Positions 17,715-26,526 of a stretch of DNA of 45,287 bases are shown here, one piece after another. Origin of the DNA: Pirellulales bacterium. GTDB taxonomy: Bacteria > Planctomycetota > Planctomycetia > Pirellulales > JADZDJ01. The notes below the pieces were generated by a model that was not told the origin of the DNA, ran no database searches, and worked only from the letters and a program-made list of their open reading frames with translations. Numbering within the stretch: position 1 is the first letter of the stretch; each line of letters opens with the position of its first letter. The position numbers and the translations under genes were made by a program. Where the stretch lies: positions 1-45,287 of the forward strand of contig JADZDJ010000140.1 in NCBI GenBank assembly GCA_020851115.1, read 5' to 3'.

Positions 17715-19919
17715 TTACGGCCCTAGACCGCGGCCGCCGAATTTTCCACCGCCGCGCATTCCGGGGGGGCCAAATCCGCCGCGCGGGCCCATGCCAGGGA
17801 AAGCGCCACCGGTGATTTCGGAGGAAACAAACGTCCGATCCTTGTAATCTTCCGACTTCTGGCGGTCGACGCCGGAATGGGCTGCAATCAGCCGACCATC
17901 GGGACGGAAAAACAGCATTTCGACCACGCCTTTTGACTTTCCGCCCGTTGAGTCGTCACTGCGCACATCGAGCAGCATTGCTTCCTGAGCACTCAGCGTC
18001 AGGCCCTCGATTTTCTTCTTTTCGATTTCGACGGCCATGTCGAGCACTTTTTCGACTTTCTCATTGACGAAATAGGCTATCCCCCCCAACGGTAGTTTCA
18101 ATCCTTCCTTGAGCACCTCGACCCAGCCTTCGGTCGGCTCGGTGTTCATCATTCCCAGGCCAAGCCCGCCACCTTCCACCCCGCTTGTCGAGTTGGTTTT
18201 CTTCTTGTCCTCTTTCTTTTCCCAGTGCGTCAGTTCCAACATCGAGACAATACCCTCCATCTCGCCAGACGACCCTGTCGCGCTGGAGCCGGCCGCCAGC
18301 ACCTGGCCGTTCATGGGAATTTCGATCACGGATGATGGCTCACTCCACTCTGACAACAAAAACTCCTGCTTTGCGCTTTCGGGCTTTTCAAGGTAGCCGG
18401 CCGGAAACATGAAGTTGGGATTGCGGACCATCAGTTGCACGCGATAGCGATAGCGTTTCCCTTTTTCGCACGTCATATCCACATAGCGGTAGAGCTTGTA
18501 GGGCACCTGTGGCGCGGCAGACATGCCATTGCCGTATCCTTCGCCTCCCATGCCACCCACTCCACGCATGCCTCCCATGCCTCCAACTCCGCCCATCATG
18601 GGCGAAGGGCGTCGCATCATGCCGCCAAACTCGCCTCCCATGCGGCCACCCATCCCTTGCGGTCCCCCCATGCCTCGCGGCGCCATCATTGGGCCACCGC
18701 GTGGAGCTCGTGCCGTTGGCATCGTGCCGGCGCCTGGGTTCGTCATGCCCGCCGGTCCTTTACCCGGTTCAAAGAATTGTGGCTCTTGCATCTCATCCAG
18801 CAACGAGTTTTTCAGAAACGGCACTTTGGGATGCGTGACTTCGAATCCCCAGTCTCGCAAAATCATCGGCGGTAGCGGCCACTCTAGATATTCTGACCAG
18901 CCGTTAGGATCGACTCCGATCGCGCCGCCCGCTGCAAAGGAATAGAGCGGGTCGATCGGCGGATCGCCCTGTGGGTTGGCTTGTCCCCATAGCGCCGTAT
19001 CTTTGCGTGCAGAAATAACATCGAGCCGATTCCATGCGAAATTCTTGTCCCGATGGTCCTTCACTTCGGAGCGTTCTATGTACCAGTAAATATACTGGGG
19101 GGTGAATTGATCGGCTCCCATGCCGGCCGCCGACGTTATGTCTTTGCCTAGAGCGTCTTCGAATTTCTTTTTGTACTCCTTATATTGCTCTTCGAACGGG
19201 ACCAGGCCAGTAACGACGGCAAAGTACTTCGGCTCCAGCCTCATTCCCGTGCCGCGAGCGCCGGGAAGTGGTGCGCCGCCAACGGCGCGATCGGTGGCGA
19301 TTTGTGTTGAGACAGGTTCTTCTTCGCGCCGATTCCTGCTTTGCATGACCCCTGGAGGAAGCATGACCCCCTCTGGGACTTCCCCCCCCTCTTTCTTCTT
19401 CTCTCGCTTCTTCTTGGCTTCTTCTTCCCGCTGCTTTCGCTTGGGAAGAAACTGCGGGTCGGGGAGCGCTGCCGCGATTTCCTTTTGATCCTGCAGATAC
19501 GGGACCAGTGCCGACATGCCCTTGCCGGTCAGCTCAATCACCGGCAGCAGCTTGGGATCGGCCCGCTTGGTGAGCGGATCGAAGATTCGTGGCGAAAGCG
19601 GCGTAGTATGTGAAAGCGCGAGGGTCTTTTCGAGCGGTTTATTTCTTTCGTCCGTTCTGCCCTTGAAGTCCACCACTTGCGTGAATTCCGGCTTGTCCTT
19701 GATGTGCTCATCCCAAGTAGTTTTGTTGATTCTAACCTGGGCTTCATCACTTTCTTTTTTGATTTGTTCTGGTGTTCCTGGAACTTGCGTGTTGGCCGTG
19801 ATCGCTCCGTAGGCAAAATTCAACAGCAGAAGCACGACTACGCCCAAGACGATTTTTTCTCCATGATGAATGAAAAAATCCTTGAATGCCGCGCCGTTCA
19901 GGTTCAATTTCGCTTTCAT
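17715..19919 (-). CDS. Large membrane-anchored protein of the secretin cluster (PilP-position, unknown family)
   Basis: 734 residues. One N-terminal transmembrane helix (KIVLGVVVLLLLNFAYG, about residues 22-38) anchors a large periplasmic part. Visible regions are a Lys/Glu-rich stretch near 160-180 and a Gly/Met/Arg-rich low-complexity block near 385-465 (MGGRMGGEFGGMMRRPS). Next is a fibronectin-like segment (YKLYRYVDMTCEKGKRYRYRVQLMV), and the C-terminus is Gly/Arg-rich. The ribosome binding site AGGAGG precedes ATG 19919. The gene lies between the PilO-position gene and the secretin gene, where pilP or gspC would be expected. I recognise no PilP lipobox or GspC domain, so a connecting role between inner membrane and secretin is inferred from position only. 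Confidence 0.75.
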   Translation of the reverse strand: MKAKLNLNGAAFKDFFIHHGEKIVLGVVVLLLLNFAYGAITANTQVPGTPEQIKKESDEAQVRINKTTWDEHIKDKPEFTQVVDFKGRTDERNKPLEKTLALSHTTPLSPRIFDPLTKRADPKLLPVIELTGKGMSALVPYLQDQKEIAAALPDPQFLPKRKQREEEAKKKREKKKEGGEVPEGVMLPPGVMQSRNRREEEPVSTQIATDRAVGGAPLPGARGTGMRLEPKYFAVVTGLVPFEEQYKEYKKKFEDALGKDITSAAGMGADQFTPQYIYWYIERSEVKDHRDKNFAWNRLDVISARKDTALWGQANPQGDPPIDPLYSFAAGGAIGVDPNGWSEYLEWPLPPMILRDWGFEVTHPKVPFLKNSLLDEMQEPQFFEPGKGPAGMTNPGAGTMPTARAPRGGPMMAPRGMGGPQGMGGRMGGEFGGMMRRPSPMMGGVGGMGGMRGVGGMGGEGYGNGMSAAPQVPYKLYRYVDMTCEKGKRYRYRVQLMVRNPNFMFPAGYLEKPESAKQEFLLSEWSEPSSVIEIPMNGQVLAAGSSATGSSGEMEGIVSMLELTHWEKKEDKKKTNSTSGVEGGGLGLGMMNTEPTEGWVEVLKEGLKLPLGGIAYFVNEKVEKVLDMAVEIEKKKIEGLTLSAQEAMLLDVRSDDSTGGKSKGVVEMLFFRPDGRLIAAHSGVDRQKSEDYKDRTFVSSEITGGAFPGMGPRGGFGPPGMRGGGKFGGRGLGP

Positions 19920-19970
19920 GGCCGGGCCTCCTAGGAGAATTTGCTCTGGACAGGTTGTAACACGAGTCGT

Positions 19971-21701
19971 CTAGACGCTTTGCGCATCGAAGTACGCGCG
20001 CGAGACCAAATCCGATATCCAATATCCAAAATTCGAGGTGAATTCAAAATGACTCAAATTCAATAACCATGTTGAATGCCTTTGAAATTCGTACGTTGAA
20101 TTAATTTCGGATTTCGCGATGAGAATTTTGGATCTCTTGGATATTATCGCCGCGGATGGCGGAGTCGGCGCGGGCACCGTGCCGTCAGCGGGCGCTGCGC
20201 CCTCTGAGGGAGTGATACCCAATTTCGAAGGATCGGGCTTTTTCAGCAAGTAAGCGACACCGCTCACTTCCACGGGAATCAAATTTTGCTGCGGCATACC
20301 TGGCGTGCCCTGCATCGGCCCTGTCGCGCTGGGCGTCATTCTCATTCCACCGCCGACACCAGACTCGGGACTGAGGCTGCGCATTGGAGCAGGGCCACGA
20401 AACTCGCCTCGCATTCCGCCGCCGCCAGCGGACATCGGAGATCCGGTGCCGGTTGGTTCACCGACGTTGACTTCTCGAACTTCGAACGGCAGCGTCGAAT
20501 TGCGAAACGCAATCAACAATTCATCGATTTCCTTCGGATTTATGATCAATCTGACACGGAAGGGCATCAAATTAAATTCCGGCGGCGACTGTTCGACTTC
20601 GGCGGCGGTGGCCAGCGGCTTGCCATCTTCGGCCACGTAGCGAAAACCTTTCCAGATATCGTCAGAGTTGCCGCCGGCCGCGGCGGAATCGCTGGCTGGA
20701 GCACCGGGCATCATGCCGATTCCTCCCATCTTTCCCATGGTGCCTTGGGCCATAGCGCCCTTGCAGCGATCTTTGGGGTTTGGCAGTGCGCCTGCGGCCG
20801 GCCCTCCTTCTGGCCCACCTGCTAGCCCAGGTATCCCCATCCCCATTTTGGAGCCCATCATGTCGCCGCCCATTGATGCGCTGGGGGCTTTCACGCGCAT
20901 CACGCGGTGTCCATTACTGCTCATTCCCATTGTCGCCCCCGTCGCGCCGCTTTGCGCCAAATAGGCGACCGCCATGTCTTGGATTCCGGTGATGGAAGCA
21001 TCATGCGAGCCCGTGGCGCTCTTATTCACTTCAGCAATCACCTTGCAAAGTGCCTCATAGACCCAAAGCTCCTCTTGCGCTTGGCGGATGATGGCAATGC
21101 TGGGTGTTTCGTGCCAAGTAAACGTGTCAAAGATCGTTTGTTGCGATTGCGGATCCCAAATTACCCGATGATCGACAAAAACCGGCATCCCATTGGCGTC
21201 CGTCGGCCCCATGGGCTGGGGTAGGCCCCCGCTGGTGGTTTCCTGAGCGACTTCCGCATCGACCAATTTGGGCAATTCCTTCGCCAGTGCAAGCACGTTG
21301 TGTAGATAATAATCGCGCAGGAACAACTTCAGATCGGCCTGCTTTCCCTCTTCCACTTTGGCGATTCCGTCGAGAAAATCCTTTCGCAAGCTCTTTGGCC
21401 AAACGAACACTTGTTGCTTCTGCTTTTCATACAACGCCGCCCAGGCCGTGCTAATACTCGTTTGTGTTTCACCCGTTTTTTTTCCAATGCCGGCGTTCCA
21501 ATCGTCGTTGGGATGATCTGCGGAAATACTCTTGACTGCTTCGTATTTCGATTTAATTTGATCGCGGCGAGCCTTGGTCTCCGCCGAGAGTTTGCCCGAT
21601 GCCATCATCTGCACAACGAGGCCGATCAGCGCAGCCACCCCGCACAGGATCCAAAAATGATGCTTTCCGGCGACGACGAGAAATTGTTTGACCTTGTCCA
21701 T
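19971..21701 (-). CDS. PilO-position inner-membrane protein of the secretin cluster
   Basis: 576 residues. An N-terminal transmembrane helix (FWILCGVAALIGLVVQMM, about 16-33) is followed by a coiled coil (SAETKARRDQIKSKYEAVKS), the layout of PilO/GspM. Further on come a Gly/Met-rich block near 265-330 and a ferredoxin-like-fold candidate (FNLMPFRVRLIINPKEIDELLIAFRN) near 380-405. That is the sort of segment that pairs PilN with PilO. A Pro/Ala linker ends near residue 525. The final 50 or so residues are unlike the rest: they are AT-rich and encoded by a 7-nt-period repeat, so the original C-terminus was probably earlier. The start ATG 21701 is preceded by heptamer repeats rather than a clear Shine-Dalgarno. 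Confidence 0.75.
   Translation of the reverse strand: MDKVKQFLVVAGKHHFWILCGVAALIGLVVQMMASGKLSAETKARRDQIKSKYEAVKSISADHPNDDWNAGIGKKTGETQTSISTAWAALYEKQKQQVFVWPKSLRKDFLDGIAKVEEGKQADLKLFLRDYYLHNVLALAKELPKLVDAEVAQETTSGGLPQPMGPTDANGMPVFVDHRVIWDPQSQQTIFDTFTWHETPSIAIIRQAQEELWVYEALCKVIAEVNKSATGSHDASITGIQDMAVAYLAQSGATGATMGMSSNGHRVMRVKAPSASMGGDMMGSKMGMGIPGLAGGPEGGPAAGALPNPKDRCKGAMAQGTMGKMGGIGMMPGAPASDSAAAGGNSDDIWKGFRYVAEDGKPLATAAEVEQSPPEFNLMPFRVRLIINPKEIDELLIAFRNSTLPFEVREVNVGEPTGTGSPMSAGGGGMRGEFRGPAPMRSLSPESGVGGGMRMTPSATGPMQGTPGMPQQNLIPVEVSGVAYLLKKPDPSKLGITPSEGAAPADGTVPAPTPPSAAIISKRSKILIAKSEINSTYEFQRHSTWLLNLSHFEFTSNFGYWISDLVSRAYFDAQSV
20001..20147. repeat. AT-rich heptamer-period tract read as the 3' end of the PilO-position gene
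   Basis: The sequence changes abruptly from GC-rich coding DNA to an AT-rich tract. The clearest part, 20014-20034, reads as GATATCC, AATATCC, AAAATTC. Similar 7-nt spacing of ATTC/GAAT cores continues to about 20147. It is open in the gene's frame by chance or selection and encodes a tail rich in Ser, Phe, Asn and Trp. Confidence 0.55.
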
Positions 21702-21704
21702 GGG

Positions 21705-21751
21705 AGGGTTCAGGGTTCAGGGGTCAGGAGGTTCATCGTTCATCCATTGGT
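21705..21751. repeat. Heptamer repeats directly upstream of the PilO-position start
   Basis: On the plus strand AGGGTTC occurs at 21705-21711 and 21712-21718, followed by the variant AGGGGTC (21719-21725). GTTCATC then occurs twice at 21731-21744. On the gene's strand this is GAACCCT repeated, three bases before ATG 21701. The same unit precedes ilvC. Confidence 0.65.
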
Positions 21752-21771
21752 TCAGGATCAAGGCGAAGAAA

Positions 21772-24069
21772 TTACTGTGGAGCAGCGCCGTTTTGCGCGG
21801 CCAGTTCGGGTTGCTGAGCTTTGGCGGCATCTTCCAGTTTTTGGCGATTCAAGAGCCGTTCTCTCAGGGTTGTCGGCTTCCAGCAGAAATGAACGACGAA
21901 GTCGTACCGCAATTCATCGAAGACGCGCTGTTTGCCCGGCTCTTCGGGAGCGCCAGGGGCAGCGGCGTTCGGCGCGGCTTTTCCCGCGCCACCCAGCCCA
22001 GCGCCCAGCTTTGAGCCGACCCCGCCGATTTCCGCGGTATTCAGTAGCACCTCGGCTACATTTTCATTGACAAGTTGCCACTTCTTAATCGATTGATCGC
22101 TGTTGACCAGCACGGGATATCCAATTCCCAGTTCCTTCGCCGTAAAGATGCCATCGGGAAGTTCAAATTTCCCTTCTTTGAGGCTGGCGATCAGCGTATC
22201 TCGGACGAATTTTCCACCTTCTTCTCGCCCACCGCCGTTGTGAAAGTGGTGGCCGCTGATTTGAATCACCCAGCCAGGGCCACTAAGCGGAGAACTGCTG
22301 GCAGTTGCATCGGTCGGCGCCGTTGCACCCGTGACCGACGGAACGCCCGCCATCGGCGGCACCGGTGCGGGAGATGGGCCGGGACCAAGAGTTGGGCCGG
22401 GAACTGGCGCAGCGGCCATTGGCGGCTGTGCATTCGGATTGGCAACCGCTGCGGTAGCATCGGCTGGAGCGTTTGGATCGACCGCTGCCGGAGCGGCTGT
22501 CGGATTCTCTTTTTGCCAAAGTTCTTGAATGTCGGTGTACCACACGGACAAGTCGGGAAAATACTCCCATTCAATCGAATCGACGCGTAGTTCATTGCGA
22601 TCGGCGATTTTTTCCGGCCGCTGACCGTCTGGATCGCGAGGTAGTGATTCGTCGATTGCCTTCATCAACTCGGCGACCAAAATCCGCCGATCGCCGATGC
22701 TGGCTAGTCGCTCGCCGTGTTTGCGAACTTCTTCGAACTGGGTTTTCGCGCTCTCAAAGCTGCTTTGGCTTCGACTGGCCAAATCCTTGGCGGCGTCGGA
22801 AGCGCCGAACGCTGATTTATACTCCTGCGTTTGGGTATTGTTCGCGTCCCATTCGCGCCACGTGCCGGCAAAGCCCAGCGTGCAACCGAGCAGCAGCACG
22901 GCCACCGCGGCAACAGCCCAAGGTTTTTTCGCGCGGATCATGCGGTCTTTCACGATCTCGCGCGGCAGCAGGTTCGTTGAAAGCTTGCCCTTGCCGAGCG
23001 CTTGCACCGCCAGCCCGTAGCAAACGGCATAAGACAGCATATTCTCGTTGAACGCCGGCTGCGCCGTGACACCCGGGCCGGTTAGCTGCGCATATTCTCG
23101 GAACTCCGTTACTTTCAGACCGAGGTTTTGCTCTAGATATTTGTGCAGCCCACGTAATTTCATCGCATTGCCAAGCGCCACGACGCGGCCAAGCTTGGCT
23201 GAGCGGTCGAGATTTTGGAAAAAACTAAGCGAACGCTGCACTTCACCGAGCAAATCGTTGAACACCGGCCGCATCGCCTGAAAGACCGCCTTGGGGTCTT
23301 CGGCCTTCATGGCGTTCCGTTTCAAATGCTCAGCCTTCGCGAAAGTGAGCTTCATCTGCTTGGTGAGGGCCTTCGTGAAGTGGCTACCGCCGAGGTTGAT
23401 CGTGCGCTGCCAGACGCGATAGCCGTTGGTCACCACAAGGTCCGACATGTCGGTCCCCAGCGAGAGTACGATCAGGCTTTCCGGCGGATTCTCGGGATCG
23501 TATTGATCGGCTGCCGGCAAATCGTGAAGCTGATCGAAGGCGACAAAATTGTACAACGCAACGGGCGTCAATTGGACGACGTCGATTTCAATGCCCGCCT
23601 CGGTAAACGGCCGCATCGCGCGGTAAGCTTGGTCGCGCTTCATCGCGAACAGGCCCACTTCGGTTTCCAGCGCAAAGCCTTCTTCCTCGCTGCCGCCGGC
23701 CATCCGCTCGTAATCCCAAACAACGTCCTCCAACGCGAAGGGGATCTGTTGCCGGGCTTCGTACTTGACGATGTCGGGGATCTTTTTCGATTCGACCGGC
23801 GGCAACTTGATGAATCGCGACAAACCGCTCTGCCCCGACACGGAGATCGCCACTTGATCGCCACGAACCGAATTGCGCGATAGAAATTGCTTCAGCGCCT
23901 CGGCAATCAACTCAGCCGGATTCGCTTCTGGCTGGCTGAGGATTTTTGGATATTCGATAAAATCGAATGCTTCGGCGACGATCTTACCATCGTCCCCCAA
24001 TCGGCACTTGAGCGCTTTGAGCGCGCACTGGCCGATGTCGATTCCCCAAACGGCACCGGATTTTGCCAT
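21772..24069 (-). CDS. pilM: PilM-PilN fusion, type IV pilus assembly ATPase-fold/platform protein
   Basis: 765 residues. Residues 1 to about 350 are PilM: an actin-like domain with VWGIDIGQCALKALKC (phosphate 1), KLPPVESKKIPDIVKYEARQQIPF (highly characteristic) and LSLGTDMSDLVVTNGYRVWQRTINLGG. A transmembrane helix (WAVAAVAVLLLGCTLGFAG, near 383-402), a coiled coil (SFESAKTQFEEVRKHGERLASI) and a periplasmic domain follow. This is the organisation of PilN, normally a separate protein that binds PilM through its cytoplasmic N-terminus. A Pro/Ala-rich linker (near 520-590) divides the periplasmic part. The protein would couple cytoplasmic PilM to the periplasmic PilO-like partner in one chain. 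It heads the cluster with downstream genes on the same strand, 70 and 51 bp apart. Confidence 0.9.
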   Translation of the reverse strand: MAKSGAVWGIDIGQCALKALKCRLGDDGKIVAEAFDFIEYPKILSQPEANPAELIAEALKQFLSRNSVRGDQVAISVSGQSGLSRFIKLPPVESKKIPDIVKYEARQQIPFALEDVVWDYERMAGGSEEEGFALETEVGLFAMKRDQAYRAMRPFTEAGIEIDVVQLTPVALYNFVAFDQLHDLPAADQYDPENPPESLIVLSLGTDMSDLVVTNGYRVWQRTINLGGSHFTKALTKQMKLTFAKAEHLKRNAMKAEDPKAVFQAMRPVFNDLLGEVQRSLSFFQNLDRSAKLGRVVALGNAMKLRGLHKYLEQNLGLKVTEFREYAQLTGPGVTAQPAFNENMLSYAVCYGLAVQALGKGKLSTNLLPREIVKDRMIRAKKPWAVAAVAVLLLGCTLGFAGTWREWDANNTQTQEYKSAFGASDAAKDLASRSQSSFESAKTQFEEVRKHGERLASIGDRRILVAELMKAIDESLPRDPDGQRPEKIADRNELRVDSIEWEYFPDLSVWYTDIQELWQKENPTAAPAAVDPNAPADATAAVANPNAQPPMAAAPVPGPTLGPGPSPAPVPPMAGVPSVTGATAPTDATASSSPLSGPGWVIQISGHHFHNGGGREEGGKFVRDTLIASLKEGKFELPDGIFTAKELGIGYPVLVNSDQSIKKWQLVNENVAEVLLNTAEIGGVGSKLGAGLGGAGKAAPNAAAPGAPEEPGKQRVFDELRYDFVVHFCWKPTTLRERLLNRQKLEDAAKAQQPELAAQNGAAPQ

Positions 24070-24500
24070 GTGCAGATCCCTCGTTCTCCGTTCCGCCTAC
24101 GCTGAGCGGAAGGAAAGGCCAGGTTCGATTGAGCCGGCGATGTTTGCGGTGGAACGACTCACCCACGTCATTCCGCCTTGCTTGTGCCGCGCGGGCGACA
24201 CCTGCTCAATCCAATCTTGCATTCCCAACAACGCCCCGTACTAACCAATTGCGACAGCCAGCGGGCCACGATTGCAGCGACCTCGAACAAACTAAGGCAC
24301 CGATAAGATGATAATTCCGCAACTGCCGAATGCCAGCTTCTCTCTAAATACCAATGTATCGACCAACGATGGCGATTGTCAAACAGGAAATCCCGGCAAA
24401 ACGAGGCTGGATGGACCAAACGCGGCCAGACGTTTGGCCCCAAGATTCGCCGGTCTTGTGCGGAAATCTCCGCGAACCAACGGGCGAATACCTCCTGGGC
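24070..24500. other. Spacer upstream of pilM, no gene seen
   Basis: A 430-bp stretch between the pilM start and the IS630 relic. Open frames on both strands lack family resemblance. It should contain the promoter of the pilM cluster, and its right part may be eroded IS630 sequence. Confidence 0.4.
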
Positions 24501-24739
24501 ATTACCTCCGTCGCTTACATTCCCAAGCATGGGAGTTGGCTGAACGTGGTAGAGTGGAAAATGAGTTGCATGACCAGTCAATGCTTGAAGGACCGAAGGA
24601 TCGGCGACCTCGACAGGCTGCAGATCGATATTGCCGCCTGGTCAACCCGCGTCAGCGAGAAGCTGCGAGCCGTCGATTCGGGCAATTCACGATCAACCAA
24701 ACGATGGGCAAATTGAAGCGGCTCTACCCGAAACTCTAG
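24501..24739 (+). pseudogene. C-terminal relic of an IS630-family transposase
   Basis: The first frame reads YIPKHGSWLNVVEWKMS, which matches the IS630 DDE signature region (YTPKHGSWLNxxE, including the catalytic Glu). It continues through QCLKDRRIGDLDRLQ and AAWSTR. After about 24665 the similarity shifts to another frame that ends FTINQTMGKLKRLYPKL, the family's usual C-terminus (FTxxxARxKLKRLYP). There is therefore at least one frameshift, and the N-terminal half is missing. Confidence 0.8.
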
Positions 24740-24752
24740 CCTGGATGGGGCA

Positions 24753-25907
24753 TTAGTTCATTTGTGGACGGCAATAAGAGAGCACGATCAACGAATAAGC
24801 CGTCACGAGATTGGGGTCGGTCTCCATCCACTTGCGATTGGTATTGACCCAGGTGCCGTTTTCTTTTTGCCGCTTGGCAAGTTCTTCGACAATTTCCTTC
24901 CGCCAATCGTGGCGGACGCCGTGAGAGTCTTCAAACAGCGGCTCGCCCATCGCGCTCAAACACTTGGCCAGCGTGTGGTAGTAGTAATAGAGGCCATCGC
25001 TACCTAGCGGTGGATTTTCCTTGAGCGTGTAGTTTTTCTTGAGCCAGCCCAGCGCGGCTTTTACGCGAATGTCGTCTTTTGTCACGCCGGCATAGATCAT
25101 GCTTTTCAACCCGGCGTAGGTCATGGTGCCGTAGCTGCGCAGGCCCCCTTGGTCGATCTGGCCGGCGGGACTGCTGCCGGCGCCTTCGGCGACGGTGTAG
25201 AAAAATCCGCCATCTTGATTTCCTTCGGCGGCCAATTTCGTGGTGTTGTATTGCGATTCTAAATTCTGGCAGCGCGACACAAAAACGAGAGCCTTTTGAA
25301 TCGCCTCGTCATTTCCGTCGCGTCCAAGGTCGTGCAAAGCATCGATCAAGAAAGCCGTGTTCGACAGGTCGGGACGACCGCTGCCTCCGCGACCGTAGCC
25401 CGATCCACCGTAGCTCAAGTCGTTTGTTTGCTTGTCCTCTGCTTCGTCAAATTGAACGCCTTTGACAAATTTCTCGGCCTTTTTCAGCAGTTCGTTGTAG
25501 CGACCGTCTTGATTGGCCGATGACAACGTGGAAATCGCCAGGCAAGTTTCATAGTTGGGGATTCGCGACTTGGTCGGTGCAATCGCTCCATCGTCGCGTA
25601 AGCTATTTTCGAGCAACTTCAATGCTTTGGCCACGGCCGGATCGTCGGGCGTGCGACCATTCCTCAATAGTGCCTCAATTGCCAGTGCCGTCACGCCAAT
25701 ACCCATTTGCTTGCTGAACGCTCCGTCGGCATCCTGCGCCTTAAGCAATGCTTGAATGCCGCGATCGACCATCGCCTGATACGGCTTGGAATCAACGTTG
25801 GTCGCCGATTCGTCGGCCGGCGATGGTCGGGAACAGAGTACAGTGGCCAGCGCCAAAAGCGTCAAAAGCGGCGTTTTCCAACTGCGATGTTGCGCGAAGC
25901 GGAACAT
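24753..25907 (-). CDS. Secreted prenyltransferase/squalene-cyclase repeat protein
   Basis: 384 residues with a signal peptide (LLTLLALATVLCSRPSPA). The mature part is built of alpha/alpha-barrel repeats like those of squalene-hopene cyclase and the beta subunit of prenyltransferases: AIQALLKAQDADGAFSK, SNTAFLIDALHDLGRDGND, TMTYAGLKSMIYAGV and LAKRQKENGTWVN. The DxDD catalytic motif of cyclases is not present, so cyclase activity is unlikely. These exported planctomycete proteins are of unknown function. A GGSGYGRGGSGR loop interrupts the repeats near residue 170. ATG 25907 is supported by GGAGG eight bases upstream. It is convergent with the IS630 relic, 13 bp away. Confidence 0.82.
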   Translation of the reverse strand: MFRFAQHRSWKTPLLTLLALATVLCSRPSPADESATNVDSKPYQAMVDRGIQALLKAQDADGAFSKQMGIGVTALAIEALLRNGRTPDDPAVAKALKLLENSLRDDGAIAPTKSRIPNYETCLAISTLSSANQDGRYNELLKKAEKFVKGVQFDEAEDKQTNDLSYGGSGYGRGGSGRPDLSNTAFLIDALHDLGRDGNDEAIQKALVFVSRCQNLESQYNTTKLAAEGNQDGGFFYTVAEGAGSSPAGQIDQGGLRSYGTMTYAGLKSMIYAGVTKDDIRVKAALGWLKKNYTLKENPPLGSDGLYYYYHTLAKCLSAMGEPLFEDSHGVRHDWRKEIVEELAKRQKENGTWVNTNRKWMETDPNLVTAYSLIVLSYCRPQMN

Positions 25908-26135
25908 TTTCGATGCCTCCTACGACTGGTGATATCCAGCAAAGCTTGAGCAAGCCGGCAGGAGCAGAACCCGTGCCGCGGATTCAAAAAACAGCGAATC
26001 TGCGACAATTCGCCGTTCTTTCCAAGCAATGGGCGGCCGAAGAAGTCGCGCGGCGGTGCTTTTTTCACCACTGCTGGCGAAATTCTTGCCGTCGGCATGC
26101 AATTTCATTTAGTCAATCGGCGAGGGAAGCCACGA

Positions 26136-26327
26136 TCACTTTCGCTCTTCCAAACCCCAATTGTCGATAATGACTTCACAGCCTGGGGTCATCTTACGGA
26201 GTTTGTCGGCCATGACGGCGCGTTCGGAAACCGTGGCCTTTTTCAGGCGCTTTTTGAACTTGTCCACCTTTTGACGGCGCTTGCGACGCCGCTTGATTTC
26301 TTGCATCCGGTCGCTGATACCGCTCAC
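26136..26327 (-). CDS. Small highly basic protein, DUF6800-like
   Basis: 63 residues, strongly helical and basic: MQEIKRRRKRRQKVDKFKKR followed by SERAVMADKLRKMTPGCEVI and a short acidic end. The pattern, a run of Arg/Lys then a helix ending LRxxTPGxEVII, matches a small planctomycete-restricted family that I believe is DUF6800. Its function is unknown; RNA or ribosome binding is plausible from charge alone. The start is GTG 26327 with a GGAG seven bases upstream, and the frame extends further only through the repeat-like leader. It stands alone on the minus strand. Confidence 0.7.
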   Translation of the reverse strand: MSGISDRMQEIKRRRKRRQKVDKFKKRLKKATVSERAVMADKLRKMTPGCEVIIDNWGLEERK

Positions 26328-26526
26328 AATGATACTCCGAAATTGAACAATCAAAATTAGCCCACGTGGAAGATAACGAGTGCCAATTCGCGCGCTTCTC
26401 GCTTACCTCTGAATTACAAATTGGCATCGATACATCCTAGCGAACCATGTTTTGTATCATCGAAGCGATTGTCCGTCAACGCGCCTGCGTTTGCGAAGAT
26501 GAAGAAAACTGCCTTGTGCGGACCCG

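Noticed and set aside
26355-26526. Possible start extension of the DUF6800-like gene
   Set aside because: The longer reading frame adds residues without family resemblance, and the Shine-Dalgarno supports the GTG at 26327.
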